DNA from: Rahnella woolbedingensis | GTDB taxonomy: Bacteria > Pseudomonadota > Gammaproteobacteria > Enterobacterales > Enterobacteriaceae | NCBI RefSeq assembly: GCF_003602095.1 | Contig: NZ_RAHH01000022.1 | Coordinates: forward strand, 1 to 64,000 | Direction: 5' to 3' | DNA length: 64,000 bases | Shown: positions 18,351-27,599 of the stretch, in pieces | Position numbering within the stretch: position 1 is the first letter of the stretch | Layout: each line of letters opens with the position of its first letter | The notes under the pieces: generated by a model | The model's database searches: none | The model's input: only the letters and a program-made list of their open reading frames with translations | Told to the model about the DNA's origin: nothing | Program-made: the position numbers and the translations under genes

Positions 18351-19631
18351 ATGTCCGCGAAGCATTTGATAGGTATTGGTATCGGTCCCTTTAACTTAAG
18401 TCTCGCCGCGATGGCAAAAGATACCGGAAAACTCAACGCCGCCTTCTTTGATGCTAATCCGGAATTCAGCTGGCACCCCGGTATGCTGCTGCCGACGGCC
18501 ACCATGCAAACCTATGTTTTGCAGGATCTGGTGACCACCGTTGCCCCGCGCAGCGAATTTTCTTTCATCAATTATCTGGTGGAACAGAAAAAAATTTACC
18601 GCTTTCTGGCGACGGAACAGCTGATTATCAGCCGCGACGAGTTTTCCGATTATCTGCGCTGGGCGTGCGACCGCATCCCTGATCTGCATTTCTCAGAGCC
18701 GGTTGAGCGAATCGATTTCGACGATAAGCGGCAGGAATTTATTGTGCAGAGTGAAAAAGCCGAACACCGCGCGCGCAATATCTGCCTCGGCACCGGCCAT
18801 GCGCCGTGGATCCCCAAACCGGCGCGGGCGGCGCTGGGGGATAACTGTTTCCATGCCGCCGAAATAGAACTGCGTGAGCCTGATTTCACCGGCAAACGCG
18901 TGGCGATTATCGGTGGGGGACAAAGCGGCGCTGACATTATTCTCAACGCGCTGAGCGGCCACTGGGGCGAGTTCGCCGAACTGAGCTGGATATCACGACG
19001 CCCGAATTTTCAGCCGCTGGATGAATCCATCTTCACTAATGAGTATTTCACACCGGAGTATGTGAATTACTTCTATACGCTGCCGCAAGACGTGCGCGGG
19101 CAGGAAATCGAAACGCAAAAATTACCGTCAGACGGCATCAGTTATCACACGCTGGAAGATATTTATAAGCAGCTTTATCACCGTTTCGACGTACTGCATC
19201 AGCCGCGCAACGTGCGTTTACTGCCGCACCGCGCGCTCGATCATATTGTGCGTAACGCCAAGGGGGATTTCAGTTTGCAGGCAAAACACGGGCTGGAAAA
19301 ATGCGAGGAGCATTTCAGCGCCGATATCGTGATCCTGGCGACCGGTTACCGTCCCGGTTTACCGGATTATCTTGAGCCGTTGCTGAACCGCATTCCTTAT
19401 GACCGCGAGCAGCATTTGCCGCTGCAGCCGAATTTCAATCTGCGCTGGGACGGGCCGGAGCAGAACCGGATTTATGCGGTAAACGCCGGTATTCACAGTC
19501 ACGGCAGCGCCGAAGGTCAGCTGACGCTCACCGCGTGGCGCTCGGCGAAAATCCTCAATCACCTGTTGGGTGATGCGCACTACGATTTACGACCGGTGCC
19601 TTCGCTGGTGCAATGGTGGGCTGATAAATAG
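18351..19631 (+). CDS. Flavin-dependent N-hydroxylase of the lysine/ornithine monooxygenase family (IucD/PvdA/AlcA-like)
   Basis: The 426-aa protein contains the FAD motif IGIGIGPFNLSLAAMA (about 6-22), WHPGMLLPTATMQTY (substrate/flavin region), the NADPH motif IIGGGQSGADI (near 187) and the late ATGYRPGLPDYL motif, the order seen in IucD, PvdA and SidA. These enzymes N-hydroxylate lysine, ornithine or a diamine as the first step of hydroxamate siderophore synthesis. No siderophore synthetase, acyltransferase or receptor gene is adjacent and I saw no convincing Fur box in the 152-bp upstream gap. Either the rest of the pathway is elsewhere or this is a solitary enzyme with another role. A terminator follows. 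Confidence 0.83.
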   Translation: MSAKHLIGIGIGPFNLSLAAMAKDTGKLNAAFFDANPEFSWHPGMLLPTATMQTYVLQDLVTTVAPRSEFSFINYLVEQKKIYRFLATEQLIISRDEFSDYLRWACDRIPDLHFSEPVERIDFDDKRQEFIVQSEKAEHRARNICLGTGHAPWIPKPARAALGDNCFHAAEIELREPDFTGKRVAIIGGGQSGADIILNALSGHWGEFAELSWISRRPNFQPLDESIFTNEYFTPEYVNYFYTLPQDVRGQEIETQKLPSDGISYHTLEDIYKQLYHRFDVLHQPRNVRLLPHRALDHIVRNAKGDFSLQAKHGLEKCEEHFSADIVILATGYRPGLPDYLEPLLNRIPYDREQHLPLQPNFNLRWDGPEQNRIYAVNAGIHSHGSAEGQLTLTAWRSAKILNHLLGDAHYDLRPVPSLVQWWADK

Positions 19632-19639
19632 CAGGCACA

Positions 19640-19672
19640 AAAAAGCGGAGCATCAGGCTCCGCTTTCCTTTT
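19640..19672 (+). terminator. Terminator of N-hydroxylase gene
   Basis: AAAGCGGAGC and GCTCCGCTTT pair perfectly around ATCAG and are followed by CCTTTT. It lies between convergent genes and the A-run in front lets it also serve trhA. Confidence 0.75.
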
Positions 19673-19691
19673 ACTGACTTCACAACACAAA

Positions 19692-20342
19692 TCAGACGTA
19701 AAAATAGATGGCTAAAAAGTGACAGGCACTGCCGCCGAGCACAAATCCGTGCCAGATAGCGTGACCGAAACGAAACCGTTTCGAAGCGTAGAAAATGACG
19801 CCCAGCGTATACACCACGCCGCCCAGCGCCAGTAATGTCACGCCGCCTAACGAAAGCTTGGTCGCCAGTTGGTAAATCACAATCAGTGACAGCCAGCCCA
19901 TCGTCAGATACGTCACCAGCGAAAGCACCTCAAAACGGTGCGCAAACGCCAGTTTAAAAATCACACCGAACAGCGCCAGCCCCCAGATCACCGCCATCAG
20001 TCCTTTCGCCAGCGGGGAGTTAAGCCCGACCAGCAGGAACGGCGTGTAGGTCCCGGCGATCAGCAGATAAATCGCGCAGTGGTCAAATTTTTTCAGCCAG
20101 TATTTGGCTTTCTGATGCGGTATCGCGTGATACAGCGTGGAGGCCAGATACAACAAAATCATGCTGCCGCCGTACAAACTGTAGCTGGTGATGGCCATCG
20201 CGCTGGCGTTTTCGCCCACCGCCTGAACCAGTAACAACACCAGACCGACAATCCCAAATACCAGACCAACGCCATGACTCAGGCTGTTGGCGATTTCTTC
20301 AGCCCACGGATATCCCTGTGGTGATGGTGACAACTTACCCAT
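19692..20342 (-). CDS. trhA: Hemolysin III/PAQR-family membrane protein TrhA
   Basis: The 216-aa protein has seven hydrophobic helices and the PAQR/hemolysin III histidines: [11 protein letters not shown] near the N terminus, STLYHAIPH, a KFDHCAIY helix and a C-terminal [17 protein letters not shown]. The K-12 homologue, YqfA/TrhA, is reported to affect membrane energetics homeostasis. GAGGG precedes ATG 20342; an in-frame start 39 bases upstream lacks support. In K-12 it also lies near ygfF-gcvPHT, so this marks the backbone edge; the 13-kb sugar region is inserted between it and ygfF. Confidence 0.9.
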   Translation of the reverse strand: MGKLSPSPQGYPWAEEIANSLSHGVGLVFGIVGLVLLLVQAVGENASAMAITSYSLYGGSMILLYLASTLYHAIPHQKAKYWLKKFDHCAIYLLIAGTYTPFLLVGLNSPLAKGLMAVIWGLALFGVIFKLAFAHRFEVLSLVTYLTMGWLSLIVIYQLATKLSLGGVTLLALGGVVYTLGVIFYASKRFRFGHAIWHGFVLGGSACHFLAIYFYV

Positions 20343-20712
20343 ACGTTGAGAACCCTCGAGACAAAATTTATGAAAATACACAAGATATTGCAGTCTTCAG
20401 CCGTTTATTCCTGCTGATTATAAAACATACCGCGAGCAGATTAGCTGAGAACTATTCCAGTGTACACCTGTAAGCTTAAAATGAGTATTTCCCGATGTAA
20501 CAGTCTCTTAGCGGGATCATCATTTCATTATGACTCTGACTGGAATTCCTTCAATTCATTAACTTTGTTTATAATTTACCCATGTGACATTTTGACGACA
20601 GCGGGATTTTCCGCACCCAAAAACATGATTTTTTGTCATCAAGCGATTAAGGTGTACCGGAAATCTCTGATAACGCCGTTATTAATGTCGTCAATATGAC
20701 TAAGGTTTGACT
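20343..20712. other. Intergenic region between trhA and the HD protein gene
   Basis: Divergent promoter region of 370 bp. TATAAT at 20570-20575 is a plausible -10 box for the rightward gene, though no strong -35 precedes it. No other gene, repeat or hairpin of note was seen. Confidence 0.4.
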
Positions 20713-21321
20713 ATGTCTGCAGCAACTACTCCGCTGAATTTCGGAGCAATGACCGAAGTTTTTCAGTTCCTGATGGAAATCGACAAGCTGAAAAGCGTGC
20801 AACGCCGCACCAAAGTGTTAGGCACTGAGCGTCAGGAAAACTCCGCGGAACATAGCTGGCATTTCGCCGTCGCAGCGATGTCGCTGGCACCTTTCGCGCC
20901 GGAAGGTGTGGATATTAATAAAGTCATCCGTATGGCGCTTATCCACGACATCGTGGAAATCGATGCCGGTGATGTGCTGGTTTACGATCTTGCTGCCCGC
21001 GCGGCGGTTCATGATCAGGAAATCATTGCAGCAAACCGCCTGTTTGGCCTGCTGCCTGCGCCGCTGAGCACGCAGTTCCTGGATTTGTGGAATGAATACG
21101 AAGCGGGCGAAACCCCGGAAGCGCGTTTTGCGCTGGTGATCGACCGCGTAATGCCGATGGTCATGAACCTGAGTAATCAGGGTCAGAGCTGGGTGGAAAA
21201 CAATATCCGTCTGGAGCAGGTACTGGCGCGTAATGCCTTTATCGCCGATATCCATCCACAGCTTTGGCTGCATATCCGCGGTCATCTGGATAACGCCCAT
21301 CAGCAGGGCTGGCTGAAGTAA
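20713..21321 (+). CDS. HD-domain phosphohydrolase (HDDC2/YfbR-like)
   Basis: The 202-aa cytosolic protein is an HD-superfamily metal phosphohydrolase. The metal-binding pattern is visible as ENSAEHSWHFAVAAM (His near 43), ALIHDIVEIDAGD (the HD pair near 77 and the following acidic residues) and a later VIDRVMPMV. HDDC2 and YfbR relatives are 5'-deoxynucleotidases that remove phosphate from deoxynucleoside monophosphates; the same activity is likely but inferred. TAAGG seven bases before ATG 20713 supports the start; a TTG six bases upstream is in frame but unlikely. It stands alone, convergent with the ribokinase gene. Confidence 0.83.
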   Translation: MSAATTPLNFGAMTEVFQFLMEIDKLKSVQRRTKVLGTERQENSAEHSWHFAVAAMSLAPFAPEGVDINKVIRMALIHDIVEIDAGDVLVYDLAARAAVHDQEIIAANRLFGLLPAPLSTQFLDLWNEYEAGETPEARFALVIDRVMPMVMNLSNQGQSWVENNIRLEQVLARNAFIADIHPQLWLHIRGHLDNAHQQGWLK

Positions 21322-21377
21322 TTTTAGCCTCTGTTTTGCTCTTCCCCTGCGAAGGGGAGGAGCAAAACAAAACCGAC

Positions 21378-22310
21378 TCAAACCACCGCAACCCCCATTC
21401 TATCCCGCGCTTCTTCGTATGTCGGCATCGATGTCGCCGCACCGGCCCTTTCCACACAAACAGAAGCATAAGCGGATGCAAACTGCGCGGCGTCTGAAAG
21501 CGTGGCACCGGCGGCAAGCTGTGATGCCAGCGCGCCGTTGAAGGCGTCGCCTGCACCGGTGGTATCGACGGGTGTGGCAGGACAGGCGGCGATAATCTGC
21601 GTTTCACCGTTCGCCGAAAGCAGCGCGCCCTGGGTGCCTAAGGTGATGATCAGCGCCTGGATCCCTTTGGCGTGCAGCGCGTGGGCGGCGCGTCCGGCGG
21701 AGGGAATATCGCGGACGTCGATACCCGTCAGCAGCGTGCATTCCGTAGCGTTCGGGGTGAGTAAATCCACCTGCGCCAGCAGATGATCGGAAACCGGCTG
21801 GAACGGCGCGGGGTTGAGGATAATGTAGGTGCCGTTGTCCTTCGCGATGCCGATCAGTTTTTCAATCGCTGGCAGATTATTTTCGAGCTGGGTCAGCAGG
21901 ATATCCGCCGCCGCGACAGCGGGACGGCACTGTTCGACTTCTTCGTCGGTAACGGTCAGATTGGCACCCGGATCGACCGCAATCATGTTTTCCGCATCGG
22001 CTCCGGCGACATAAATCAGCGCGTTGCCGGTCGGGCATTCGCTGGTGGAAAACAGCGTGACAGCATCAAAACCGGCGCTGTCGAGGTGACGGCGGGCAAA
22101 CATACCGAAATCATCGCGCCCCACTTTGCCGATGTAATGCACCCGCGCACCGGCGCGCAGCGCAGCGACCGCCTGGTTTGCGCCCTTACCGCCCGCGCCC
22201 ATCATGCTGTTACGGGCAATCAGGGATTCTCCCGGTTTAGGGAAACGCGCCATGCCTGCGACGATATCGAGGTTGAAAGAACCAAATACGCATACCTTGC
22301 CTTTGTTCAT
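21378..22310 (-). CDS. rbsK: Ribokinase
   Basis: The 310-aa PfkB-family sugar kinase phosphorylates ribose (or a related pentose/hexose) with ATP. Diagnostic segments are the GSFNLDIVAGMARFPKPGE start, MMGAGGKGANQAVA (substrate region, about 40-53) and the DTTGAGDAFNGAL anion-hole/catalytic Asp motif near 250. The start follows an AGGAGAGAGG site; its ATG overlaps the stop of the upstream ROK kinase gene. It is the last gene of the minus-strand sugar operon, so the true substrate may be the transporter's sugar or a ribose unit rather than free ribose; rbsDACB is not present here. Confidence 0.87.
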   Translation of the reverse strand: MNKGKVCVFGSFNLDIVAGMARFPKPGESLIARNSMMGAGGKGANQAVAALRAGARVHYIGKVGRDDFGMFARRHLDSAGFDAVTLFSTSECPTGNALIYVAGADAENMIAVDPGANLTVTDEEVEQCRPAVAAADILLTQLENNLPAIEKLIGIAKDNGTYIILNPAPFQPVSDHLLAQVDLLTPNATECTLLTGIDVRDIPSAGRAAHALHAKGIQALIITLGTQGALLSANGETQIIAACPATPVDTTGAGDAFNGALASQLAAGATLSDAAQFASAYASVCVERAGAATSMPTYEEARDRMGVAVV

Positions 22311-23251
22311 GCCTCTCTCCTGAAGGAAAATGTTCCGGCGGCCAGAGCTGGCTGCGTCGGAAAAACGCGCTGTGCGGCTAAACACGCGCCACGACAACCG
22401 GTCTCGTCGGTGACGGCGCTGAAATGAATAGTCAGCCCGTTCGCCGGATACGGACTGCGTAAATGACTGCGTAACTGCTGTTCGAGTTCGGCCAGCGGGA
22501 AGTTTTCCATCGCCAGCACACCGCCGCCCAGCACTAAATATTCGGGATCCAGAATGTTCATTTCGCTGGCGACAGTGCGCGCCAGTCGTGCCACAAATTC
22601 GGTTAAATCCACATGCCCTGCATGACGCACAAACAGGTCAGCGAACGGCGTTTGCGGCGCATGTTGCCGCGCCCAGCCGGTCAGCCAGTTGCCGGAAGTC
22701 AGCGTCTCGACGCAGCCGGTTTTGCCGCATGGACAGAGTAGCGGATCCCCCGCCAGCGGAATGTGCCCCAGTTCGCCTGCACCGCCGTGCGCGCCGTGGT
22801 AAAAATCCCCGTTGATCCACAAACTGTTGCCAAGACCCGTGCCGAGATACAGCCCGACGGCGACATCCGGCAGCGCGCTGTGCTGCGTTAAATCCCACCA
22901 CATCAGATGGTTAACGTCTTTATCCATCGCCACCGGCAGATGCAAACGCGCTGAAAGCCGCGCCGCCACCGGCTGGTTATCCAGCGCGGAGATAAACGGC
23001 AGCGACAATACCGTTTGCCGGTCACGCGACAATATGCCCGGCAGCCCGAGCATGACCTGCGCCACCTGATGATGCGGATCCTGCTCCTGCAAATACGTTG
23101 TGATCAGGTTTTCCAGTCCCTGCAACGGGTCAGTCTGCCCCGCCCAGCTTTGGGTCGGAGTTTTGTGGTAGCCGCGAAAATTTTGCTGGCTGTCCATCAG
23201 CATTAAACGGGTATTGGTGCCCCCGACATCCACTCCAAGAAAGTGTGGCAT
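22307..23251 (-). CDS. alsK: ROK-family sugar kinase, AlsK-like
   Basis: The 314-aa protein is a ROK kinase: ATP-binding GVDVGGTNTRLML near the N terminus, a YLGTGLGNSLWINGDF substrate segment, GAGELGHIPL, and the zinc motif CPCGKTGCVET near 175. It matches K-12 D-allose kinase AlsK over its length, with the characteristic DVNH...WWD region. AlsK makes D-allose-6-phosphate. Placement directly after the alsE-like gene supports this substrate class. The stop overlaps the rbsK start (ATGA). Confidence 0.8.
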   Translation of the reverse strand: MPHFLGVDVGGTNTRLMLMDSQQNFRGYHKTPTQSWAGQTDPLQGLENLITTYLQEQDPHHQVAQVMLGLPGILSRDRQTVLSLPFISALDNQPVAARLSARLHLPVAMDKDVNHLMWWDLTQHSALPDVAVGLYLGTGLGNSLWINGDFYHGAHGGAGELGHIPLAGDPLLCPCGKTGCVETLTSGNWLTGWARQHAPQTPFADLFVRHAGHVDLTEFVARLARTVASEMNILDPEYLVLGGGVLAMENFPLAELEQQLRSHLRSPYPANGLTIHFSAVTDETGCRGACLAAQRVFPTQPALAAGTFSFRREA

Positions 23252-23266
23252 ACGGCTCTCCTGCCC

Positions 23267-23947
23267 TCAGGCTGCGTGACGCGCCTGACGCATCTGATCG
23301 AGCATTTTGTCCCAGGCAACATCCAGATCGTTGTCCAGCGTGAACAGGCCGGAACTGCCGACGATCAGCACTTCTGCGCCCGCGCCCATCAAGTCCTGAT
23401 AAGTACGCAGATTGCAGGATCCGTCGATTTCGATCAGATAGCGGTAACCTTTTTGCTGTTTGAGATCACGCAGCTGAGCGATTTTCCCGAGCATTTCAGG
23501 GATGAACGGCTGACCGGCATAACCCGGATCCACGGTCATCACGGTGATTTTATCCAGCAGATGAATGTAGTGCTGGATGTACTCTACCGGCGTCGCGGGG
23601 TTAAGCACCACGCCGACTTTTTTACCCAGCGAGCGGATCTGATGGATGATGCGGAACGCGTCGCGGTTAATGGTTTCGGCGTGCGGACAAATAAAATCGG
23701 CACCGGCAAGGGCTATCGGTTCGATAAAGTCAGCCGGATTTTCCACCATCATATGCACGTCCAGAACCAGCGGCGTGTACGGGCGGATCTGCTCGATAAA
23801 GAACGGCGACAGCGTGATATTTTTGACGTAATGGCCGTCCATGATGTCGATATGCAGCATGTCTGCGCGGCGGTTCAGCACTTCGAGTTGCTGCTTAATG
23901 TCGATCAGGCTCATGCACATCAGCGACGGAGAAATTTTGTATTCCAT
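23267..23947 (-). CDS. alsE: D-allulose-6-phosphate 3-epimerase
   Basis: The 226-aa TIM-barrel epimerase belongs to the ribulose-phosphate 3-epimerase family and is closest to K-12 AlsE: KISPSLMCM at the N terminus, HIDIMDGHYVKN (metal His and catalytic Asp near 36-38), VHMMVENPADF, MTVDPGYAGQPFIPEM with the second catalytic Asp near 175, and EIDGSCN. It interconverts D-allulose-6-phosphate and fructose-6-phosphate, feeding glycolysis. Rpe itself is a less likely assignment because the AlsE-specific segments ETINRDAFR and LSPFFIEQ are present and the gene sits with sugar uptake genes. Confidence 0.88.
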   Translation of the reverse strand: MEYKISPSLMCMSLIDIKQQLEVLNRRADMLHIDIMDGHYVKNITLSPFFIEQIRPYTPLVLDVHMMVENPADFIEPIALAGADFICPHAETINRDAFRIIHQIRSLGKKVGVVLNPATPVEYIQHYIHLLDKITVMTVDPGYAGQPFIPEMLGKIAQLRDLKQQKGYRYLIEIDGSCNLRTYQDLMGAGAEVLIVGSSGLFTLDNDLDVAWDKMLDQMRQARHAA

Positions 23948-23985
23948 GATGTTTTCCTAAGTCAGAGGCAATTTTAAAAAGGTGT

Positions 23986-25071
23986 TTAAGGTTGAGCCGC
24001 CCGCGCTTTGGCAGCGCTCATTCGCCCCGCCCTTTTTTGCAGATAACGGCTGCGGAAGAATTTCAGCGCCAGTACCACAATCAGTACCGCGCCCCACATC
24101 GCCAGACTGAAATGCGGGCTGACGTTCATCAGGTTCAGGCCGGTGGAAATCACCTGCAGGACAATCAGCGAGAGCACGACGCCCGCGACTTTGCCGAATC
24201 CACCGTTGGGATCCGTGCCGCCCAAAATGATGGCCAGCACCGTCAGCAGCAGATAGGAATCACCGTACCCCATGCGCGCCGAGTTGAAGCGCGCCATCAT
24301 AATCAGCCCGGCAATCACGCATAACATGCTGGAAATCACGTAGATGGCGATCAGTACGCGGTGGGTATTGATGCCGCTGAAATGGGTAGCGTTGATGTTA
24401 CTGCCGCTCATGTAGATATATTTGCCGAGGGGGGTACGTTCTAAGAACACCGCAATTAATGCCGCCGTCAGCAGGAAGATAATCAGCGGAACCGGCACGC
24501 CGAGCAGGGTTTCTGCGCCGATAAAGCGCACGATATCTGGCATTCCGCTGATCGCCGCGCCGCGTGAAAGGTAAATCCCGACGCCGTTCACCATGGTCAT
24601 GGTCGCCAGCGTCACCAGAATCGGATGCGCGCCGACATACGCCACCAGCGCGCCGGTCAGCATGCCAATCACCAGCGCCAGAATCATTGCGCCGACCAGC
24701 GCCAGCGTCAGCCAGACCGCCTGCATCGCCATGCTGGCATCCGGTGGCAGCCAGGTGAGAAACACCCACGCCATCAGTAAACTGGTCAGGTTAGCGGTGG
24801 CGATAATGCACAGGTTCAGGCCGCCGCTGAGGATCGGGATAAACATCGCCAGCGTCAGTAAACCGAGTTCCGGCAGTTGAAAGGCGACGCTCGTAAAAGT
24901 GGCGTCACTGAAGAAACGCCCCGGCATCGCCACGCTGAACCCGATGATCACCACCAGCAATAACAGCGATAATCCCAGCGTCGTATTGTCTATTTTCAGG
25001 TTGCCGATTTTAAGGCGAGGCCGCGCATCGGGCTTCGCTTTAAGACTCACATTTCTGCTTTTTGCGAACAT
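23986..25071 (-). CDS. Sugar ABC transporter permease (second permease)
   Basis: The 361-aa protein has eight to ten transmembrane helices and belongs to the RbsC/LsrD-type BPD_transp_2 permeases. A basic cytosolic N-terminal stretch of about 35 residues precedes the first helix. The LAIILGGTDPNGGFGKVAGVVLS loop near 285 is the ATPase-coupling region. It is separated by 11 bp from the other permease gene; together they would form a heterodimeric channel, as in LsrCD, rather than the AlsC homodimer of K-12. Confidence 0.85.
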   Translation of the reverse strand: MFAKSRNVSLKAKPDARPRLKIGNLKIDNTTLGLSLLLLVVIIGFSVAMPGRFFSDATFTSVAFQLPELGLLTLAMFIPILSGGLNLCIIATANLTSLLMAWVFLTWLPPDASMAMQAVWLTLALVGAMILALVIGMLTGALVAYVGAHPILVTLATMTMVNGVGIYLSRGAAISGMPDIVRFIGAETLLGVPVPLIIFLLTAALIAVFLERTPLGKYIYMSGSNINATHFSGINTHRVLIAIYVISSMLCVIAGLIMMARFNSARMGYGDSYLLLTVLAIILGGTDPNGGFGKVAGVVLSLIVLQVISTGLNLMNVSPHFSLAMWGAVLIVVLALKFFRSRYLQKRAGRMSAAKARAAQP

Positions 25072-25082
25072 AGCGGTTTTCC

Positions 25083-26072
25083 TCAGGCGAAGCCGACTTC
25101 GGTTTCTTTGCGTTTCTTATAATGGGTGACGGTGATGGCGGCGACGATCACCACGCCGATGACGATGTTCATGAAGTAACTGGAAACACCGATCAGGTTG
25201 AGGCCGTTTTTCAGCACGCCAATCAGGAACACGCCCATCAGTGTGCCGACCACGCTGCCTTTGCCGCCGTTGAGGCTGGCACCGCCGAGGACGGCTGCGG
25301 CCAGCACATCCAGCTCACCGCCGACCAGCGCATTCGGCACTACTTCACCGACGCGATACACCTGTACCAGTCCGCCAATCGCCGCCATCGCGCCGAGATA
25401 TCCGTAAGCAAACAGATGCAGCAACCCGACGCGGATACCGATACGGCGCGCGGATTCCTGGTCACCGCCGACGGCAAACAGCTGGCGTCCGAGATGGGTT
25501 TTGTTGAGCAAGACCCAGCTCAGCCCTGCGACGGCCAGCATCACGACTACCGGCAAACCAATCTGATAATGCTGCTCGCCGACGCTGAACGGCAGCACGC
25601 GGATTGGCGTGGTCAGCCAGTCCGGCAGGTCGTACAGACTGGTGCCGTTGGTCAGCCACATCAGCATGCCGAACAGCAGTGACTGCATACTGATGGTGAC
25701 GATGATCGACACAATGCGCAGGCAGTAGATCAGAATAGCGTTGATAGTTCCGAGCACGGTGCCGATGGCGACCGCCAGTAAAATGCTGCCAGCCGGACTG
25801 CTCAGGCCGTAGTGGATCGCCAGCGTAGCGATGATGTACTGCACGACGGAGGCCACGGCAGCGAACGAAATATCGATACCGCCTGTGACCAGCACCACAA
25901 ACAGGCCGAGAGCAAAGATGCCGCTGACGGCGTAGCTTTCGGTCAGATCCAGCAGGTTCTGCAAAGTCAGAAACTGGTTGGTGAGTAATGAAAAGGTGAC
26001 GATCACCACCAGCAATACCCAGGCTAAATAGCCTTCGTTACTGGACGGGCGTAACCGGCTGAGCTTAAGCAT
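25083..26072 (-). CDS. Sugar ABC transporter permease (first permease)
   Basis: The 329-aa integral membrane protein is an RbsC/AlsC-type permease with the usual VLVTGGIDISFAAVAS motif (about 55-70) and AAVLGGASLNGGKGSVVGTLMGV coupling loop near 265. The ATG at 26072 overlaps the end of the ATPase gene and matches the family start; an upstream in-frame ATG would add 23 residues lying inside that gene. It pairs with the 23986-25071 permease and the ATPase at 26065-27597. Confidence 0.87.
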   Translation of the reverse strand: MLKLSRLRPSSNEGYLAWVLLVVIVTFSLLTNQFLTLQNLLDLTESYAVSGIFALGLFVVLVTGGIDISFAAVASVVQYIIATLAIHYGLSSPAGSILLAVAIGTVLGTINAILIYCLRIVSIIVTISMQSLLFGMLMWLTNGTSLYDLPDWLTTPIRVLPFSVGEQHYQIGLPVVVMLAVAGLSWVLLNKTHLGRQLFAVGGDQESARRIGIRVGLLHLFAYGYLGAMAAIGGLVQVYRVGEVVPNALVGGELDVLAAAVLGGASLNGGKGSVVGTLMGVFLIGVLKNGLNLIGVSSYFMNIVIGVVIVAAITVTHYKKRKETEVGFA

Positions 26073-27597
26073 TGACCGCCTCCGCAAGTTGTTGCTGGGT
26101 AATCGCGCCCGGCAGATATTCCCCGACCACCGTGCCCTCACTGAAATGCAGCACGCGATCGCAGTTGAAATAGACTTCCGGCACTTCGTCGGAAATCAGC
26201 AGAATGGAAATCCCCTCTTCCGCCAGCTGATGGATCAGCTGATAAATGCTGGCTTTTGCGCCGACATCGACGCCGACGGTAGGCGAATCGAGGATCAGGA
26301 TTTTCGGCTGCGTCAGTACCCATTTCGCGAGCACGATCTTTTGCTGGTTGCCGCCGGAAAGCGTGGAAATTGCCTGATCAGGACTGGCGACTTTGACGCC
26401 GAGTTTTTCGATCCACTGCTGGATGATCTTGTTTTTCCGGTATTCGTCGATCAGATGAAAACGGCTGCGCAGCTGATCCATGATCGCCAGCACGGTGTTG
26501 TCACCGACCGACTGCTGCTGGATAAGTCCCAGTGTCAGACGGTCTTCCGAGACGTAACCGACGCCGGATTTGATCGCGTCTTCATGACTGCGAAAACGCA
26601 CCGGTTTGCTGTCGAGGTAGATTTTGCCGCTGTCCGGTTTGGTCATGCCAAACAGGCTGAGCGCCAGCTCGGTGCGACCGCTGCCAAGCAGCCCGCATAA
26701 ACCGAGCACTTCTCCGGCGTGCAGTTTGAAACTGACGTCGTGATACTGCCCTGCGCGGCTGAGTTTGTCGGTTTCCAGCATGATGCGTTCGTCATTCATG
26801 TTGGCGGCTTTGAGACGGTAATCGAGTTTCAGACCGGTCATCAGTTCGGTCAGGCGTTCACTGCTGACTTCAGATGCCGGGAACGTACCGACTCTTTTGC
26901 CGTCACGGATAACCGTCACGCTGTCGGAAATCTCCAGCACCTCATCCAGGCGATGGCTGACGAACACCACGCTGATGCCTTTGCTTTTCAGATAATGCAC
27001 GGTGCGCAGCAACTGATTCACTTCGGTGCGGGTCAGCGAGGCGGTCGGTTCATCCATAATCACCAGCCGCGCATCGGCCACCAGCGCGCGGCAAATCGCT
27101 ACCTGCTGGCGCTGGGCTATCGGCAGCGTGGACACTTTGCTGTCGAGATCCAGCGTGTAATTCAGTTCTGTCAGAATGCGCTGCGCGGTTTCCCGCAGGC
27201 GTGCCGGACGGTACCAGCCCATCAGCCCTTGCAGGTTGTGGTCGAAGGCGATGTTTTCGAACACGCTGAGGTTCGGGAACAGCGACAGGTCCTGATAAAT
27301 CACCTGCACGCCAAACTGCCGCGCCTGATCCGGTGACAGTTTGCTGAAACTCTGGCTGCCGCCGGACGGCGAACTGAGCGTGATCTGGCAACCGTTATCC
27401 GGCTGATAAACCCCCGAGATCACTTTGATCAACGTACTTTTTCCGCAGCCGTTGGTGCCCGCCAGGCAGTGAACTTCGCCCTGCATCAGCCGCAGGGAAA
27501 TGTCGTTGAGTGCACGCTGTCCGCCAAACGTCACTGACAGGTTTTGCACATCAATCAGCGGCGCGTTGTCTGTTTGAATGATCTCGGAGATTGCCAT
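26065..27597 (-). CDS. Sugar ABC transporter ATP-binding protein (AlsA/RbsA-like)
   Basis: The 510-aa protein holds two fused ABC ATPase domains. The first has Walker A AGTNGCGKSTLIK (near 50), an altered signature region (LPIAQRQQVAICRAL) and Walker B VIMDEPTAS. The second has a degenerate Walker A (GLLGSGRTEL), the signature LSGGNQQKIVLAKW and a LILDSPTVGVDVGA Walker B with Ser in place of Glu, as in sugar importers of this class. Length equals K-12 AlsA. It energises import through the two permeases encoded downstream and starts two bases after the binding-protein gene's stop. Confidence 0.9.
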   Translation of the reverse strand: MAISEIIQTDNAPLIDVQNLSVTFGGQRALNDISLRLMQGEVHCLAGTNGCGKSTLIKVISGVYQPDNGCQITLSSPSGGSQSFSKLSPDQARQFGVQVIYQDLSLFPNLSVFENIAFDHNLQGLMGWYRPARLRETAQRILTELNYTLDLDSKVSTLPIAQRQQVAICRALVADARLVIMDEPTASLTRTEVNQLLRTVHYLKSKGISVVFVSHRLDEVLEISDSVTVIRDGKRVGTFPASEVSSERLTELMTGLKLDYRLKAANMNDERIMLETDKLSRAGQYHDVSFKLHAGEVLGLCGLLGSGRTELALSLFGMTKPDSGKIYLDSKPVRFRSHEDAIKSGVGYVSEDRLTLGLIQQQSVGDNTVLAIMDQLRSRFHLIDEYRKNKIIQQWIEKLGVKVASPDQAISTLSGGNQQKIVLAKWVLTQPKILILDSPTVGVDVGAKASIYQLIHQLAEEGISILLISDEVPEVYFNCDRVLHFSEGTVVGEYLPGAITQQQLAEAVNA

Positions 27598-27599
27598 GA

